Shown here in pieces: positions 8,336-17,212 of a stretch of DNA of 64,000 bases. The DNA comes from Evansella halocellulosilytica (GTDB lineage: Bacteria; Bacillota; Bacilli; Bacillales; Salisediminibacteriaceae), in NCBI RefSeq assembly GCF_002335745.1, contig NZ_NIST01000001.1, forward strand, positions 4,532,007-4,596,006, written 5' to 3'. A program made the position numbers and the translations under genes. The notes below the pieces were generated by a model that saw only the letters and a program-made list of their open reading frames with translations, searched no databases and was not told the origin of the DNA. How positions within the stretch are numbered: the first letter of the stretch is position 1; every line of letters starts with the position of its first letter.

Positions 8336-9442
8336 TTAGTTTTGCATGATAAAGTCTTTTTCTACTGAAGAATCGCCTTCAAATACACGCAATGTATTAT
8401 ACTTCGTATCACGCTGCGCAGGAATTTTTCCTGCTTCACGGATTAGGCGTAGAATTAAGTTTGTATTTACTTTATGAGTTGCACCTGCAACAGAAACAAC
8501 GTTCTCTTCCATCATTGTACTTCCGAAGTCGTTACAGCCGTAAGAAAGAGATTTTTTACCTGTTTCAGCCCCCATCGTTACCCATGACGACTGGAAGTTT
8601 GCAATGTTATCTAAGAAAATACGCGAAATTGCAACGTTTTTCAAATACTCTCTCGGTGTCACTTTTTCCGCTTTCATATTCGTGTTATCAGGCTGGAAAG
8701 TCCACGAAATAAATGCTAAAAAGCATTCTGTTTCATCCTGAGCGTCACGAATACGTTTTAAATGTAGAGCACGCTCTTCAGACGTCTCGCCAAATCCGAT
8801 AACCATTGTTGCGGTTCCGTGCATCCCTACTTTTTTCACCGTCTTCATGCAGTCGATCCATTCTTCCCATGTTCCTTTTAACCGGCTGATGCGTTTACGA
8901 GTTCGGTTATCAAGAATCTCTGCTCCTCCACCAGGCACTGAATCAAGACCTGCTTCGTGAAGCTGTGTTAACACTTCTTCTAAAGAAAGTCCTGAAACTT
9001 CAACCATTTTATAAATCTCAGCTGGTGAAAATGAGTGCATCGTTATATTAAATCGCTTTTTAATTTCTTTTAATAAGTTCGTATAATAGCTGAACGGTAA
9101 GTCAGGATTCGTTCCTCCCTGCATAAGAATCTCCGTCCCGTCAACATCAACCGTTTCTTGAATCTTTTCAAAAATATGGTTGTCATCTAACACATAACCT
9201 TCCTCATGCCCAGGCGGACGGTAAAATGCACAAAAGCGACAATATGTATCGCAGAAATTTGTATAGTTAACATTTCTTCCAATTACGAAAGTTGTGATTG
9301 GATCTGGATGCCATTTTTGCATAATTTCATTTGCTACCTCACCCATCTTTTCAACTTCATCACTTTCGTATAATTTCACAGCGTCTTCAACAGAGATACG
9401 TTCTCCATTACGTGCACGATCAAGAATATGATCAATACTCAT
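8336..9442 (-). CDS. mqnC: Cyclic dehypoxanthine futalosine synthase, radical SAM
   Basis: MqnC converts dehypoxanthine futalosine to its cyclic form in the futalosine route to menaquinone. The 368-residue protein has the radical SAM motif CX3CX2C at C64, C68 and C71 (FCDTYCRFCAFYRPPGHEEGY), which marks the MqnC/MqnE/CofH group. The segment following it and the length favour MqnC. The start at 9442 has GGGGGAG at good spacing. It stands alone between dnaI and ytxC; no other mqn gene is in the window, so the partners must be elsewhere. In B. subtilis this position has no such gene, and that species uses the classical MenFDHCEB route. Confidence 0.88.
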   Translation of the reverse strand: MSIDHILDRARNGERISVEDAVKLYESDEVEKMGEVANEIMQKWHPDPITTFVIGRNVNYTNFCDTYCRFCAFYRPPGHEEGYVLDDNHIFEKIQETVDVDGTEILMQGGTNPDLPFSYYTNLLKEIKKRFNITMHSFSPAEIYKMVEVSGLSLEEVLTQLHEAGLDSVPGGGAEILDNRTRKRISRLKGTWEEWIDCMKTVKKVGMHGTATMVIGFGETSEERALHLKRIRDAQDETECFLAFISWTFQPDNTNMKAEKVTPREYLKNVAISRIFLDNIANFQSSWVTMGAETGKKSLSYGCNDFGSTMMEENVVSVAGATHKVNTNLILRLIREAGKIPAQRDTKYNTLRVFEGDSSVEKDFIMQN

Positions 9443-9730
9443 TCGTTTCTCCCCCATCCTGATTAAAACTTTGTGAACCTTTTATCTTGTAGTGGCGGAC
9501 AAATACATATCATTGATGGATACTGGAGTATCCGCTTGCAAACGATGAAAATTGCCTTGTCTATCTGCCTTTTGCGTTGTTCTTTTACTATCGTAACATA
9601 GAACAACGATATTTTGCTGAAAAAATGTCTTCCGAATTTGCGATAACCCCAATCTCTTACTCTCCGTTTCGTCGTAGTTACTCTCCATTTCGTAGTTACA
9701 CATTGCAAAAAATAAAACACGTCCAAAAAA
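9443..9730. other. Intergenic dnaI-mqnC, no gene recognised
   Basis: Open frames here lack ribosome binding sites and family features. Short inverted repeats occur (GGATACTGGAGTATCC near 9515; GTTGTTCT...AGAACAAC near 9577-9607). The region presumably holds the mqnC promoter. Confidence 0.5.
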
Positions 9731-9768
9731 GAAAGAAAAAAATCCTGTTCCAATAAATGAAACAGGAT
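9731..9768 (-). terminator. Terminator of the dnaB-dnaI operon
   Basis: ATCCTGTT/AACAGGAT (9742-9768) followed on the minus strand by a long T run lies five bases after the dnaI stop. Confidence 0.88.
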
Positions 9769-9773
9769 CTTAT

Positions 9774-10709
9774 TTAGCCGCGTTTATTATCACCTTTCAT
9801 CTCAATGACTTCGTTAAGGTGGCGGATACGCTCTAGTATTCGTTTTGCCTTTAATTTATCCATCTTTTCTACTCCGCCTCTTTGCGTATACGTCAAATGC
9901 TCTTCGAGGCCTTCAAGATCAAAATTAGATGTGTAGAGAGTAGGCAGTTTTTCCATCATTCGATACTGTAGCATTGCACCTAAAATATCGTCACGAATCC
10001 AATTTGACATCGTCTCAGCGCCAATATCATCAAGGATAAGAACCTTCGCATTTTTCACAACATCTAACTTTTTTTGATAGGAACCATCATTGATTCCATT
10101 TTTCAATTCACGAAAAAAATCAGGAGCATAAACAATCATCGTTTCAATCGAACGTTCTGCCAATTCGTTTGCAATGGCTCCTATTAGAAAAGTTTTTCCT
10201 ACACCAAAAGGGCCATGAATATACAACCCTTTCCCCTCTTCTCCTGGCTGTACGTTGACACTAAACTCCATTGCCTTTGCAAATGCCATCGTACGGGAAG
10301 TGTTATCCTCATGAAAATCATCAAAGCTAACTTGCGTAATTTCTTTAGGAATGTATAAACTTTTAATAAACGATGAATGTCGTTTTCTTTCATCATCTTT
10401 TCTCTTTAATGGACAAGCATTATACGTTATTTGCAGATCGGAATGATAGATGTTCAATTCAGGCTGATGCCCTTGAATTAAATTGGGACATTGATCTAAA
10501 CCCGGACATTCATCACAATTGTCCCATTGCGATTTATACTGAAACAATTCATTCATTCCCCGTTCAACTTGTTCATTCGTCATTGTACTATTTACCTGCA
10601 AAAATGATTGAACACGTTTATTCTGTAAAATTTCCGCTTTCATCTTCGAAAACCTTTTTTCAAAACTGGTGTCCGCCATTTTTTTTAGAGAATGACCAAT
10701 CGAATCCAT
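9774..10709 (-). CDS. dnaI: Primosomal protein DnaI, helicase loader
   Basis: An AAA+ ATPase that loads the replicative helicase DnaC onto DNA with DnaD and DnaB. The 311-residue protein has an N-terminal helicase-binding domain with cysteines that fit a zinc site (CDECPGLDQCP, about 69-79, with a later C and H). The C-terminal AAA+ domain has Walker A GPFGVGKT, Walker B VLILDDIGAE and an arginine-rich C end. It starts four bases after the dnaB stop with GGAGG inside the end of dnaB, so the two are translationally linked. A terminator follows directly. Confidence 0.95.
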   Translation of the reverse strand: MDSIGHSLKKMADTSFEKRFSKMKAEILQNKRVQSFLQVNSTMTNEQVERGMNELFQYKSQWDNCDECPGLDQCPNLIQGHQPELNIYHSDLQITYNACPLKRKDDERKRHSSFIKSLYIPKEITQVSFDDFHEDNTSRTMAFAKAMEFSVNVQPGEEGKGLYIHGPFGVGKTFLIGAIANELAERSIETMIVYAPDFFRELKNGINDGSYQKKLDVVKNAKVLILDDIGAETMSNWIRDDILGAMLQYRMMEKLPTLYTSNFDLEGLEEHLTYTQRGGVEKMDKLKAKRILERIRHLNEVIEMKGDNKRG

Positions 10710-10712
10710 CTA

Positions 10713-12122
10713 TTAACCCTCCTCTCGCTGCTTCTTCTTTTTTAATTTTTCTTTATACTCTGCCGCTTTCTTTTTTGCCTCTAGCAATTTATCAGGTGAT
10801 TCTTTTTCTTTATTCCAATTTTCATCTGTCATCCACTTTGGGAGTGGCTCCGTTCTGACAGCATTTGAATAAGATTTTTTTGACTGTGGCTTAGCAGAAG
10901 ATTGATTCTGTTTAAAATCCGCTCTTTTCTGGTGTTCCTGTTTTGCTAAATCCATTGCTTGCTCGACAGTTTGGATTTTCTTGCGACTCCAGTGACCGGC
11001 AATTGTAAAAGCTAGTGCCTTCGAGATTTTTTTGTCATTTACTAACGTAATGTATTCGAGCAAAACATTGACAACACCTGGCTCCAATTTGTATTCAAAC
11101 ATGAGACGTTCAACCATGTCTAGTTCACCTTCATACACCTTTGCACCGCCACTCAATTCTTCAAGATATTCCATTGGTGATATCGTCTCAAAATATTGAA
11201 TTTGTTTTTCTTTCGCTGATTTTGGTGTCGTCATTTTTTTTCGCAAATGTTCAGGCTGTGTTCTCATCCCAAGCTTCGGCGGCTGATCTTTTTCATTCAT
11301 ACGATATCGTCTTTTCGCTTGTTTTCTCAATTCTTCTTGATCCAATTCATCAGCATGCAGCATCGCATCTTGAACAACCTTTGACATTTCATGAGGATTA
11401 AATTTATAGAGGAAGGCCATCTGCCTAATAAAAAAAACATTTTCCTCTTTTTGAAGTTCAGACTTTGATACAAATGGCGGCATGTTTGCAACGAATTCCG
11501 TGTAATTAAATTGATGATCACCAATTTCATATTTACTTTCTTTTCCACGACCTTCCAATGTATCTTTATGAACTAACGCCTCGGTCATTTCCGGATGTGC
11601 GCTATTCATTTCTGACGGGTGAACAGATGTAAATACTTGATCGAATGATCTCGTCATCACTTCTAGGTCATCACTGTCAATTGTATCTATTTTAAAATAA
11701 TTTCTTACTTGGATATATTGTTCTTTACTACCCATTCGATTATATAAAAAGACACTTAACATGTCATCATGAAAAAATGAATTTGGAGAAAGCGGGGATT
11801 GAAGTTCATAATAATAAATGATTTCATCTTCAATTTTTTTCCGATAAACGTTCAGCAATCCTATTGCTTCAAGCTTTTTGCGCTCTTCAAATATAATATC
11901 AAGTGATTTACCAGAAAAAATCATCAACGTTTTATGAGTCCGTTCAATCATTTTACCTTGATTGCGATTAATTTCACTCGCTAGTGTCATATAAAGACTG
12001 TAAGCAGTCGAACCAATTAATGGTTGATACAATAAAGTAAGGACATCGCGGTCTGTTTCATGTAGCTGCTCTTTCATACAACCAATATAACGATCTGAAG
12101 GGAGAATTTCTTTCCAATGCAC
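10713..12122 (-). CDS. dnaB: Replication initiation and membrane attachment protein DnaB
   Basis: Firmicute DnaB remodels DNA with DnaD at oriC and stalled forks and recruits the DnaI-helicase complex. The 469-residue protein matches the usual length. It has two DnaD/DnaB-like domains (about 1-200 and 290-400) and a basic, low-complexity C-terminus (KPQSKKSYSNAV, KEKLKKKKQREEG). The GTG start has AGGTG upstream. It is the first gene of the dnaB-dnaI pair; a hairpin terminator separates it from nrdR upstream. Confidence 0.94.
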   Translation of the reverse strand: MHWKEILPSDRYIGCMKEQLHETDRDVLTLLYQPLIGSTAYSLYMTLASEINRNQGKMIERTHKTLMIFSGKSLDIIFEERKKLEAIGLLNVYRKKIEDEIIYYYELQSPLSPNSFFHDDMLSVFLYNRMGSKEQYIQVRNYFKIDTIDSDDLEVMTRSFDQVFTSVHPSEMNSAHPEMTEALVHKDTLEGRGKESKYEIGDHQFNYTEFVANMPPFVSKSELQKEENVFFIRQMAFLYKFNPHEMSKVVQDAMLHADELDQEELRKQAKRRYRMNEKDQPPKLGMRTQPEHLRKKMTTPKSAKEKQIQYFETISPMEYLEELSGGAKVYEGELDMVERLMFEYKLEPGVVNVLLEYITLVNDKKISKALAFTIAGHWSRKKIQTVEQAMDLAKQEHQKRADFKQNQSSAKPQSKKSYSNAVRTEPLPKWMTDENWNKEKESPDKLLEAKKKAAEYKEKLKKKKQREEG

Positions 12123-12196
12123 CTTTTGTCACCTATACTTTCTCATAAAAAATCTTAGTTTCTTTCGTACTCACTTTGACAGATGGATAAAATACG

Positions 12197-12221
12197 GAAA
12201 AATGGAGCCTTTTCGCTCCAT
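12197..12221 (-). terminator. Terminator downstream of nrdR
   Basis: ATGGAGC/GCTCCAT with a six-base loop, followed on the minus strand by TTTTT, lies 13 bp after the nrdR stop. Confidence 0.8.
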
Positions 12222-12234
12222 TTAATTAGTCATT

Positions 12235-12708
12235 TTATTCATTGTTTTTACCGTTTTCACGATCCAAAAGCTCTTTTAGTTCATCGACGAAGACGTTAAT
12301 ATCTTTAAACTGCCTGTAAACGGAAGCAAACCGAACGTAAGCCACGTCATCAAGTTTCGCTAGGTGCTCCATCACCATTTCGCCTACTAAATGACTATCT
12401 ACTTCAGATACTCCCTGGTTTCGAATGTCTTTTTCCACTTCTTCAACAATTGTTTCAAGCTTTTCTAACGGAACTGGCCGCTTTTCACATGCTCTTATGA
12501 GTCCGCGCAGCATTTTTTCACGACTGAATTCTTCTCGGTTCCCATCTTTTTTTACGACAATTAAAGGCGTTTTTTCAACTCTTTCAAAGGTCGTATAACG
12601 GTAACCGCACTCCTCACACTCTCGACGTCTTCGAATAGACTTGCCTTCGTCACTCGGGCGTGAGTCAAGTACCCTTGTCCCATTATGCTGACAGCTTGGA
12701 CATTTCAT
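12235..12708 (-). CDS. nrdR: Transcriptional repressor NrdR
   Basis: A nucleotide-sensing repressor of ribonucleotide reductase genes. The 157-residue product has an N-terminal zinc ribbon ([18 protein letters not shown], then [12 protein letters not shown]) and an ATP-cone domain (about 49-139; [19 protein letters not shown]). Length is normal. The start has GGAG at proper spacing. It lies upstream of dnaB-dnaI as in other Bacilli; a terminator between them suggests its own transcript, perhaps shared with the upstream cytosolic protein. Confidence 0.96.
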   Translation of the reverse strand: MKCPSCQHNGTRVLDSRPSDEGKSIRRRRECEECGYRYTTFERVEKTPLIVVKKDGNREEFSREKMLRGLIRACEKRPVPLEKLETIVEEVEKDIRNQGVSEVDSHLVGEMVMEHLAKLDDVAYVRFASVYRQFKDINVFVDELKELLDRENGKNNE

Positions 12709-12773
12709 GAATGATCATCTCCACTTTGTGCGTTTTTAAAAGAGGATGTTATTCTTGTCTGTTTTATCACGAA

Positions 12774-13187
12774 CTAAAAGGAGTCAGTTAATTTTTCTCC
12801 AAGGCCTGTACCTACGAAGGTCAACCGGCTATTTAAATCTTTGTATAAACTTTGAGCGATTTTACGGCTGTAGCCAAAGTCCGTAAATAAAAAAGTATCT
12901 GTAGAAACAGAAAAGTCTACCGCTGTTCGAAAAGGTTTCACCATAATAACCGTACCAACGATCAATGCTTTCTTTCCCTTTTCAATTCGGACAATTACCT
13001 CTCCATGTTCTTGAGAAACAGAAGAGACGGTAAATCCATTTCGCTGGTTAAACATTGTTTCAACTTCTTTTAAAACTTTGTCTTTTGTTGATTTATAATA
13101 GTGTGTTCGTAAATGTTCATCGTAGTGCTTTTCTGATGTTTCAGTATTTGTACTAAAAACACGTTTAAAAGTTTGTTTTATCCCCAC
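12774..13187 (-). CDS. Conserved cytosolic protein of unknown function
   Basis: A 137-residue soluble protein with no signal peptide or membrane segment. It begins MGIKQTFKRVFSTNTETSEKH and contains RTHYYKSTKDKVLKEVE and a C-terminal stretch GYSRKIAQSLYKDLNSRLTF. The GTG at 13187 is preferred because AAGGTGG lies upstream at normal spacing; a longer frame to 13241 has no such site. I recall Bacillaceae homologues annotated only as cytosolic protein. It precedes nrdR by 65 bp. The function is not predictable from sequence. Confidence 0.7.
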   Translation of the reverse strand: MGIKQTFKRVFSTNTETSEKHYDEHLRTHYYKSTKDKVLKEVETMFNQRNGFTVSSVSQEHGEVIVRIEKGKKALIVGTVIMVKPFRTAVDFSVSTDTFLFTDFGYSRKIAQSLYKDLNSRLTFVGTGLGEKLTDSF

Positions 13188-13553
13188 TTCACATCCCACC
13201 TTACCACTATTAAGAATAGCAAGAAATTGCGGGATATTCAATCTTAAATGTCCAAATTCATATGATTATTTTTTCTGTTATGTTACACTGATATATTTAA
13301 TATCATCACGATCATTGAATGTCCTCTCGTTTAGCGGGGTTTTGAAGCGTTCGCCCTGTGACCACTTTTTCTCGGTCGAACTTCAATAAGACTTTGACGG
13401 ACACTGAATCTGTTATTCCTATCAAAAAGCTTATATGTATAGTTGCATGGACATACGTTCCTCTATTATGCAATTATGGTCGGCTTTTTCCTACTTTTTT
13501 ATCAAATAACGAACCCTATATCCGTGAGATGTATTGTGGTTCACTAATGCCAT
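13188..13553. other. Intergenic region, no gene recognised
   Basis: About 365 bp between the speD terminator and the cytosolic protein gene. Open frames here have no ribosome binding site or family similarity. The promoter for the minus-strand gene at 13187 should lie here. Confidence 0.5.
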
Positions 13554-13580
13554 TAGAAAAAGGAGGTGGAAAACACCTCC
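13554..13580 (-). terminator. Terminator of speD
   Basis: GGAGGTG...CACCTCC (13562-13580) with a short loop, followed on the minus strand by TTTTTC, lies just after the speD stop. Confidence 0.88.
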
Positions 13581-13586
13581 TTGTTG

Positions 13587-13979
13587 TTAACGTTGGTAAG
13601 TTTTGAACGCTTTACTTTCTCCGACTTTAATTGGACCAAGTCCTCTAGGAACTTCTACCACTTCTGTCGTTTTTGCGTCCAATGCTTGAGCAATATAATT
13701 AGAAGCTACGTTCGGGTCAATACGGTCGCCGCAAGTATACACATCAATACTTGCATACCCGTGTTCAGGGAAACTGTGAATCGTCAAGTGTGATTCACTA
13801 ATGATGACAACTCCACTCACACCATGAGGAGCAAACTTATGAAAAGCCACCTCTCGAACTTCTGCACCTGCTTCTAATGCTGCGTTTACAAATAATTTCT
13901 CAATGTATTCCATGTTATTTAATTTTTCGATATTGCAATCCCATAGTTCTGCAATCACGTGACGTCCCATGGTTTCCAT
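13587..13979 (-). CDS. speD: S-adenosylmethionine decarboxylase proenzyme
   Basis: Makes decarboxylated SAM, the aminopropyl donor for spermidine. The 130-residue proenzyme is of the short Bacillus type. It has the self-cleavage site [17 protein letters not shown], where cleavage before S63 creates the pyruvoyl group; H68 and C83 match the usual catalytic residues. The start METMGRHVI at 13979 has AAGGGGGAT upstream and equals the B. subtilis start; a longer frame to 14003 is unlikely. It lies next to gapB as in B. subtilis, but 560 bp and a terminator separate them. Confidence 0.95.
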   Translation of the reverse strand: METMGRHVIAELWDCNIEKLNNMEYIEKLFVNAALEAGAEVREVAFHKFAPHGVSGVVIISESHLTIHSFPEHGYASIDVYTCGDRIDPNVASNYIAQALDAKTTEVVEVPRGLGPIKVGESKAFKTYQR

Positions 13980-14479
13980 AAGAAATCCCCCTTTAATTAA
14001 CAAAATTTCATGCCTTCTTTAAGCATGGAGGACATACATTACTGGGGGAAAGTTAGTCCAAAGAGGTCCTAACCCTTTACAAGGATGTCCAAAAGTTCCG
14101 GATAAATAACAGTTGAATCATTATGTCTTTCTAGGTCGTGTAACGTTTTGTCACCTCAATACCTTCTCATCCATAATGTTCAATGTCAGGACAAGCTCCT
14201 GTAGTTATTTTCACAAGAAAACCTCGGATTTACATTGTTGCGTCGTTTTACCGAAGAACTTCTTGTAGTCCACCTTTTTTGAACAAACTCTTTACGTAAT
14301 GGATCTCCCGATTGCTTTTAGTGAAGTTCACGGAAAATAGTATACTTCGTTTGTTATGGATTTGCAATCTTTTTTTCGAAAATTACTTTGTTGCATGCAA
14401 CTTCCGATATTCTTATCGTACACACGGTAAGCTCCCGCTATTCTGTGGAGTTTCGAAAAAGTATTGGTAACTCTAAAAT
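13980..14479. other. Long intergenic gapB-speD region
   Basis: About 500 bp with no supported gene. A minus-strand open frame at 14328-14528 lacks a ribosome binding site and overlaps the gapB terminator. The speD promoter presumably lies in the 13990-14100 part. Confidence 0.5.
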
Positions 14480-14518
14480 ACATATCATCCGAATAAAATA
14501 GCAATTCGGATGATATGT
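14480..14518 (-). terminator. Terminator of gapB
   Basis: ACATATCATCCGAAT pairs perfectly with ATTCGGATGATATGT (15 bp) around a nine-base loop, 22 bp after the gapB stop. The following T tract is short (TTTT). Confidence 0.82.
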
Positions 14519-14539
14519 TTCGTGCCATTTACCAGTCAA

Positions 14540-15568
14540 TTATGAAGCACTTACTTGTGACTCTTGTCTTAAGTGATGGGCAACGAGTTGAACTAAATTA
14601 ACAACTCTGCAAGAATATCCCCATTCATTATCATACCAAGCTAACACCTTTACTTGGCGATCATTCATGACCATCGTTGACAGACCATCAATAATTGAGG
14701 AATTTTCATTTCCATTAAAATCTGTTGAAACGAGTGGTTCTTCCGTATAATCAAGTATACCGTATAACTCATTTTTAGCAGCAGCTTGTAACTTTTCGTT
14801 GACTTCCTCCATTGTTACATCTCTTTTCACATCTACAACGAGGTCAACTAAAGATACATTTGGTGTTGGAACCCGTAATGCCATTCCGTTCATTTTTCCT
14901 TTTAATTGTGGAAGAACTTTGGAAAGTGCTTTTGCTGCGCCTGTTGTAGTTGGAATAATCGATTGTCCGCAAGCACGCGCCCTTCGCAAATCTTTATGTG
15001 GATTGTCAATGTTTTTTTGGTCATTCGTATAAGAATGTACTGTTGTCATCATTCCAGACTCAATGCCAAATTGTTCATCCAGTACTTTGGCTACTGGAGC
15101 AAGGCAATTCGTTGTACATGAAGCGTTAGAGAGAATGTGGTGATGATTTGGTTCATATTCATGATCATTTACACCGACAACAATTGTGACATCCTCATCT
15201 TTACCTGGTGCTGTAATAATGACTTTCTTCGCTCCCGCCTCTAAATGTAATGATGCAGTCTCTTTTGATTTAAATTTCCCAGTTGCTTCTACAATAATAT
15301 CAATGTTCATCTCTCCCCAAGGTAATTCGCGAGGGTCCCTCGATGAAAGTAGATGAACTTTTTTTCCATTGACCAATAAGTGGTCTTCTTTTGCTTCAAC
15401 ATCCCCAAAAAAAGGACCGTGAACGGTATCATATTTTATTAAATGAGCTAATGTTTCGGCAGGATAGCTAGCATTAATTGCTTTTACATCCAGATTAGGA
15501 TCTGTAATCGCTTTCCTAAAAACCATTCGACCGATTCTGCCAAAACCATTAATCGCAACTTTTGTCAT
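14540..15568 (-). CDS. gapB: NADP-dependent glyceraldehyde-3-phosphate dehydrogenase (gluconeogenic)
   Basis: GapB runs in the gluconeogenic direction, 1,3-bisphosphoglycerate to glyceraldehyde-3-phosphate. The 342-residue enzyme has the Rossmann motif INGFGRIGRM and catalytic C151 in SNASCTTNC. The segment after the second strand reads INASYP and lacks the acidic residue typical of NAD-specific GapA, which supports NADP use. The ATG at 15568 has AAGGGG upstream; the longer frame adds six unlikely residues. Its neighbourhood (speD, coaE) is that of gapB in B. subtilis, where it is repressed by CcpN. A CcpN-like box lies upstream. Confidence 0.94.
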   Translation of the reverse strand: MTKVAINGFGRIGRMVFRKAITDPNLDVKAINASYPAETLAHLIKYDTVHGPFFGDVEAKEDHLLVNGKKVHLLSSRDPRELPWGEMNIDIIVEATGKFKSKETASLHLEAGAKKVIITAPGKDEDVTIVVGVNDHEYEPNHHHILSNASCTTNCLAPVAKVLDEQFGIESGMMTTVHSYTNDQKNIDNPHKDLRRARACGQSIIPTTTGAAKALSKVLPQLKGKMNGMALRVPTPNVSLVDLVVDVKRDVTMEEVNEKLQAAAKNELYGILDYTEEPLVSTDFNGNENSSIIDGLSTMVMNDRQVKVLAWYDNEWGYSCRVVNLVQLVAHHLRQESQVSAS

Positions 15569-15624
15569 ATGAGATACCCCTTCCATCTATTTATGCCATA
15601 CTTTTTATCAAAAATCTGTAATAT

Positions 15625-15635
15625 AGTATAACATA
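15625..15635 (-). promoter_or_regulatory. CcpN-like box upstream of gapB
   Basis: TATGTTATACT on the minus strand fits the CcpN consensus TRTGHYATAYW as I remember it. It lies 57 bp before the gapB start and overlaps a TATACT -10-like hexamer. Nearby palindromes are ATATTGTTAAACAATAT (15688-15704) and CTAAAC...GTTTAG (15661-15687). The site is a weak call based on a short motif. Confidence 0.35.
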
Positions 15636-15753
15636 TAATATGCAAAAGGAGTGTTTTTTTCTAAACATTTTTTTCGAATTTGTTTAGATATTGTTAAACA
15701 ATATGGGCCAGACGTTTAACCCTTCTGTACTCCACGATAAATAAAAGTCCATG

Positions 15754-15777
15754 AAAAAACCGACCAACTTTGGCCGG
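15754..15777 (-). terminator. Terminator of the polA-mutM-ytaF-coaE operon
   Basis: CCGGCCAA/TTGGTCGG with a two-base loop and one G-U pair, then TTTTTT on the minus strand, lies just downstream of coaE. Confidence 0.9.
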
Positions 15778-15787
15778 CTTTCTAAGT

Positions 15788-16387
15788 TTATGTTACGTTT
15801 ACGTTCCATTTTGTTAATATTCGTTCTAGTTGTTCTTTCGTATTTTGTAACGTACCGTCATTGTAAATAATCTCATCTGCCTCTGTTTTTTTCTCTTCGA
15901 TCGGAATTTGAGATTGAATGCGGTTTAATGCATCTTCTTTCCCAGCGTTATCGCGTTTCAGCAGCCGCTCCAACTGTAATTCCTCAGGAATATAAACGAG
16001 TAAAACCCGATCTACCATGTGATGTAATTTACTTTCAACTAATAACGGTATATCCATTACAACTGTTTCATTGCCACTTTCCAAATAACGTTTTGCTTTC
16101 TGCTTCATTTCTTCTCTTACAGCTGGATGAACGATATTATTTAATCGCTCCCTCTTAGATTTATCATTAAAGATCATCGCACCTAATTTTTTTCGGTCAA
16201 TTGTAAGGTTCTCATTTAATATTGATTTACTAAAGGTTTTAACGATCTCTTTATATGCCTTCTCTCCTGGTTCAACAACTTGACGAGAGATTAGGTCAGC
16301 ATCAATAATCGGGAGTCCCTTCTCCCGCATCATCTTGGCGACTGTCGATTTTCCAGTCGCAATACCACCTGTTAAGCCGATAATCAT
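15788..16387 (-). CDS. coaE: Dephospho-CoA kinase
   Basis: Catalyses the last step of coenzyme A synthesis, ATP-dependent phosphorylation of dephospho-CoA. The 199-residue P-loop kinase has Walker A GLTGGIATGKS at the N-terminus, DADLISRQVV and the conserved HP in NNIVHPAVR. The ATG at 16387 is preferred over a GTG three codons earlier because AAAGGA lies at better spacing. It is the last gene of the polA-mutM-ytaF-coaE operon, the same order as in B. subtilis. Confidence 0.95.
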   Translation of the reverse strand: MIIGLTGGIATGKSTVAKMMREKGLPIIDADLISRQVVEPGEKAYKEIVKTFSKSILNENLTIDRKKLGAMIFNDKSKRERLNNIVHPAVREEMKQKAKRYLESGNETVVMDIPLLVESKLHHMVDRVLLVYIPEELQLERLLKRDNAGKEDALNRIQSQIPIEEKKTEADEIIYNDGTLQNTKEQLERILTKWNVNVT

Positions 16388-16435
16388 GACCAACACATCC
16401 TTTCGCTCGTTACTCGTGCTGATCGTATTGAAAGG

Positions 16436-17077
16436 TCAAAGCCTCCAAACACCGAGGATAATGAGTAAAAGACCTGGTATAAAAGAAAAATGTTTAATCC
16501 ACCTTGTTTCTGAAAACAACCAGCCGCTCTTCATTCCTAATGTGACAAACATTCCACACATGATACCGACGCTAATAGCCATTATCCATGGTGAAAAGCC
16601 AATCAGTGCAGCCCCAATTCCTGCTCCAAAAGCGTCTAATGATAAAGCCACTCCTAGTAAAAAGGCTTCTCTTCCAGTAATCGTTCCAGAATTATCAAGG
16701 TCAGCAACCATTGGTTTTCTCAGCACTTTAATAACAATACCTAATTTTTCTAATTCTAAATTGATGAGCGTTTCTTTTTCTTTTTTAGTTTGCTTCTCAT
16801 CAGATTTTGCAGGACGATAAATTTGATAGATCGCCCAGCCCCCGATCCCAATTAGAATGATTCCACCTAATGCCTCGGCTTGAGACGGTGAGATAAATTG
16901 TAATAAAACACTTCCGATCACCATTGCTAAAAGAATTGACAGCGCAGAGCAGCCGGCAATGAACAGCAGTGACATAAAAGGCATTTTCATCCTTCTTAAT
17001 CCGTATGTCAGTCCTACGCCGAAGCTATCCATACTAACCGCAAAGGCGAGGAGTAATAACGATGCAAACTCAACCAT
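16436..17077 (-). CDS. ytaF: Sporulation membrane protein YtaF
   Basis: A 213-residue polytopic membrane protein of the YtaF branch of the MntP-like family. It has about six hydrophobic segments in two halves, each starting with a similar motif (AVSMDSFGVGLTYG and ALSLDAFGAGIGAAL). A charged cytoplasmic stretch (KSDEKQTKKEKE) and DLDNSGTITGREAF lie between the halves. The second ATG (17077) has AAGGAG nine bases upstream. The transport substrate is unknown; the family is sporulation-associated in B. subtilis. It lies between mutM and coaE in one operon. Confidence 0.9.
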   Translation of the reverse strand: MVEFASLLLLAFAVSMDSFGVGLTYGLRRMKMPFMSLLFIAGCSALSILLAMVIGSVLLQFISPSQAEALGGIILIGIGGWAIYQIYRPAKSDEKQTKKEKETLINLELEKLGIVIKVLRKPMVADLDNSGTITGREAFLLGVALSLDAFGAGIGAALIGFSPWIMAISVGIMCGMFVTLGMKSGWLFSETRWIKHFSFIPGLLLIILGVWRL

Positions 17078-17212
17078 CGGCATAAGCTCCTTCCTACCGT
17101 AGATACGATAGTATATGGCAGGAGCCCATCCAATGTACTCGAAAATCGTGTAAAATGCCTATTTTTTTCTCACCGATTGATGATTCTCTTTTTTCTTAAC
17201 GTAAGAATGACA

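Noticed and set aside
9463-9753. Minus-strand frames of 96 and 73 codons between dnaI and mqnC
   Set aside because: They overlap each other and the dnaI terminator, have no ribosome binding sites and show no conserved features.
14328-14528. Minus-strand 66-codon frame between speD and gapB
   Set aside because: It overlaps the gapB terminator and has no ribosome binding site or family similarity.
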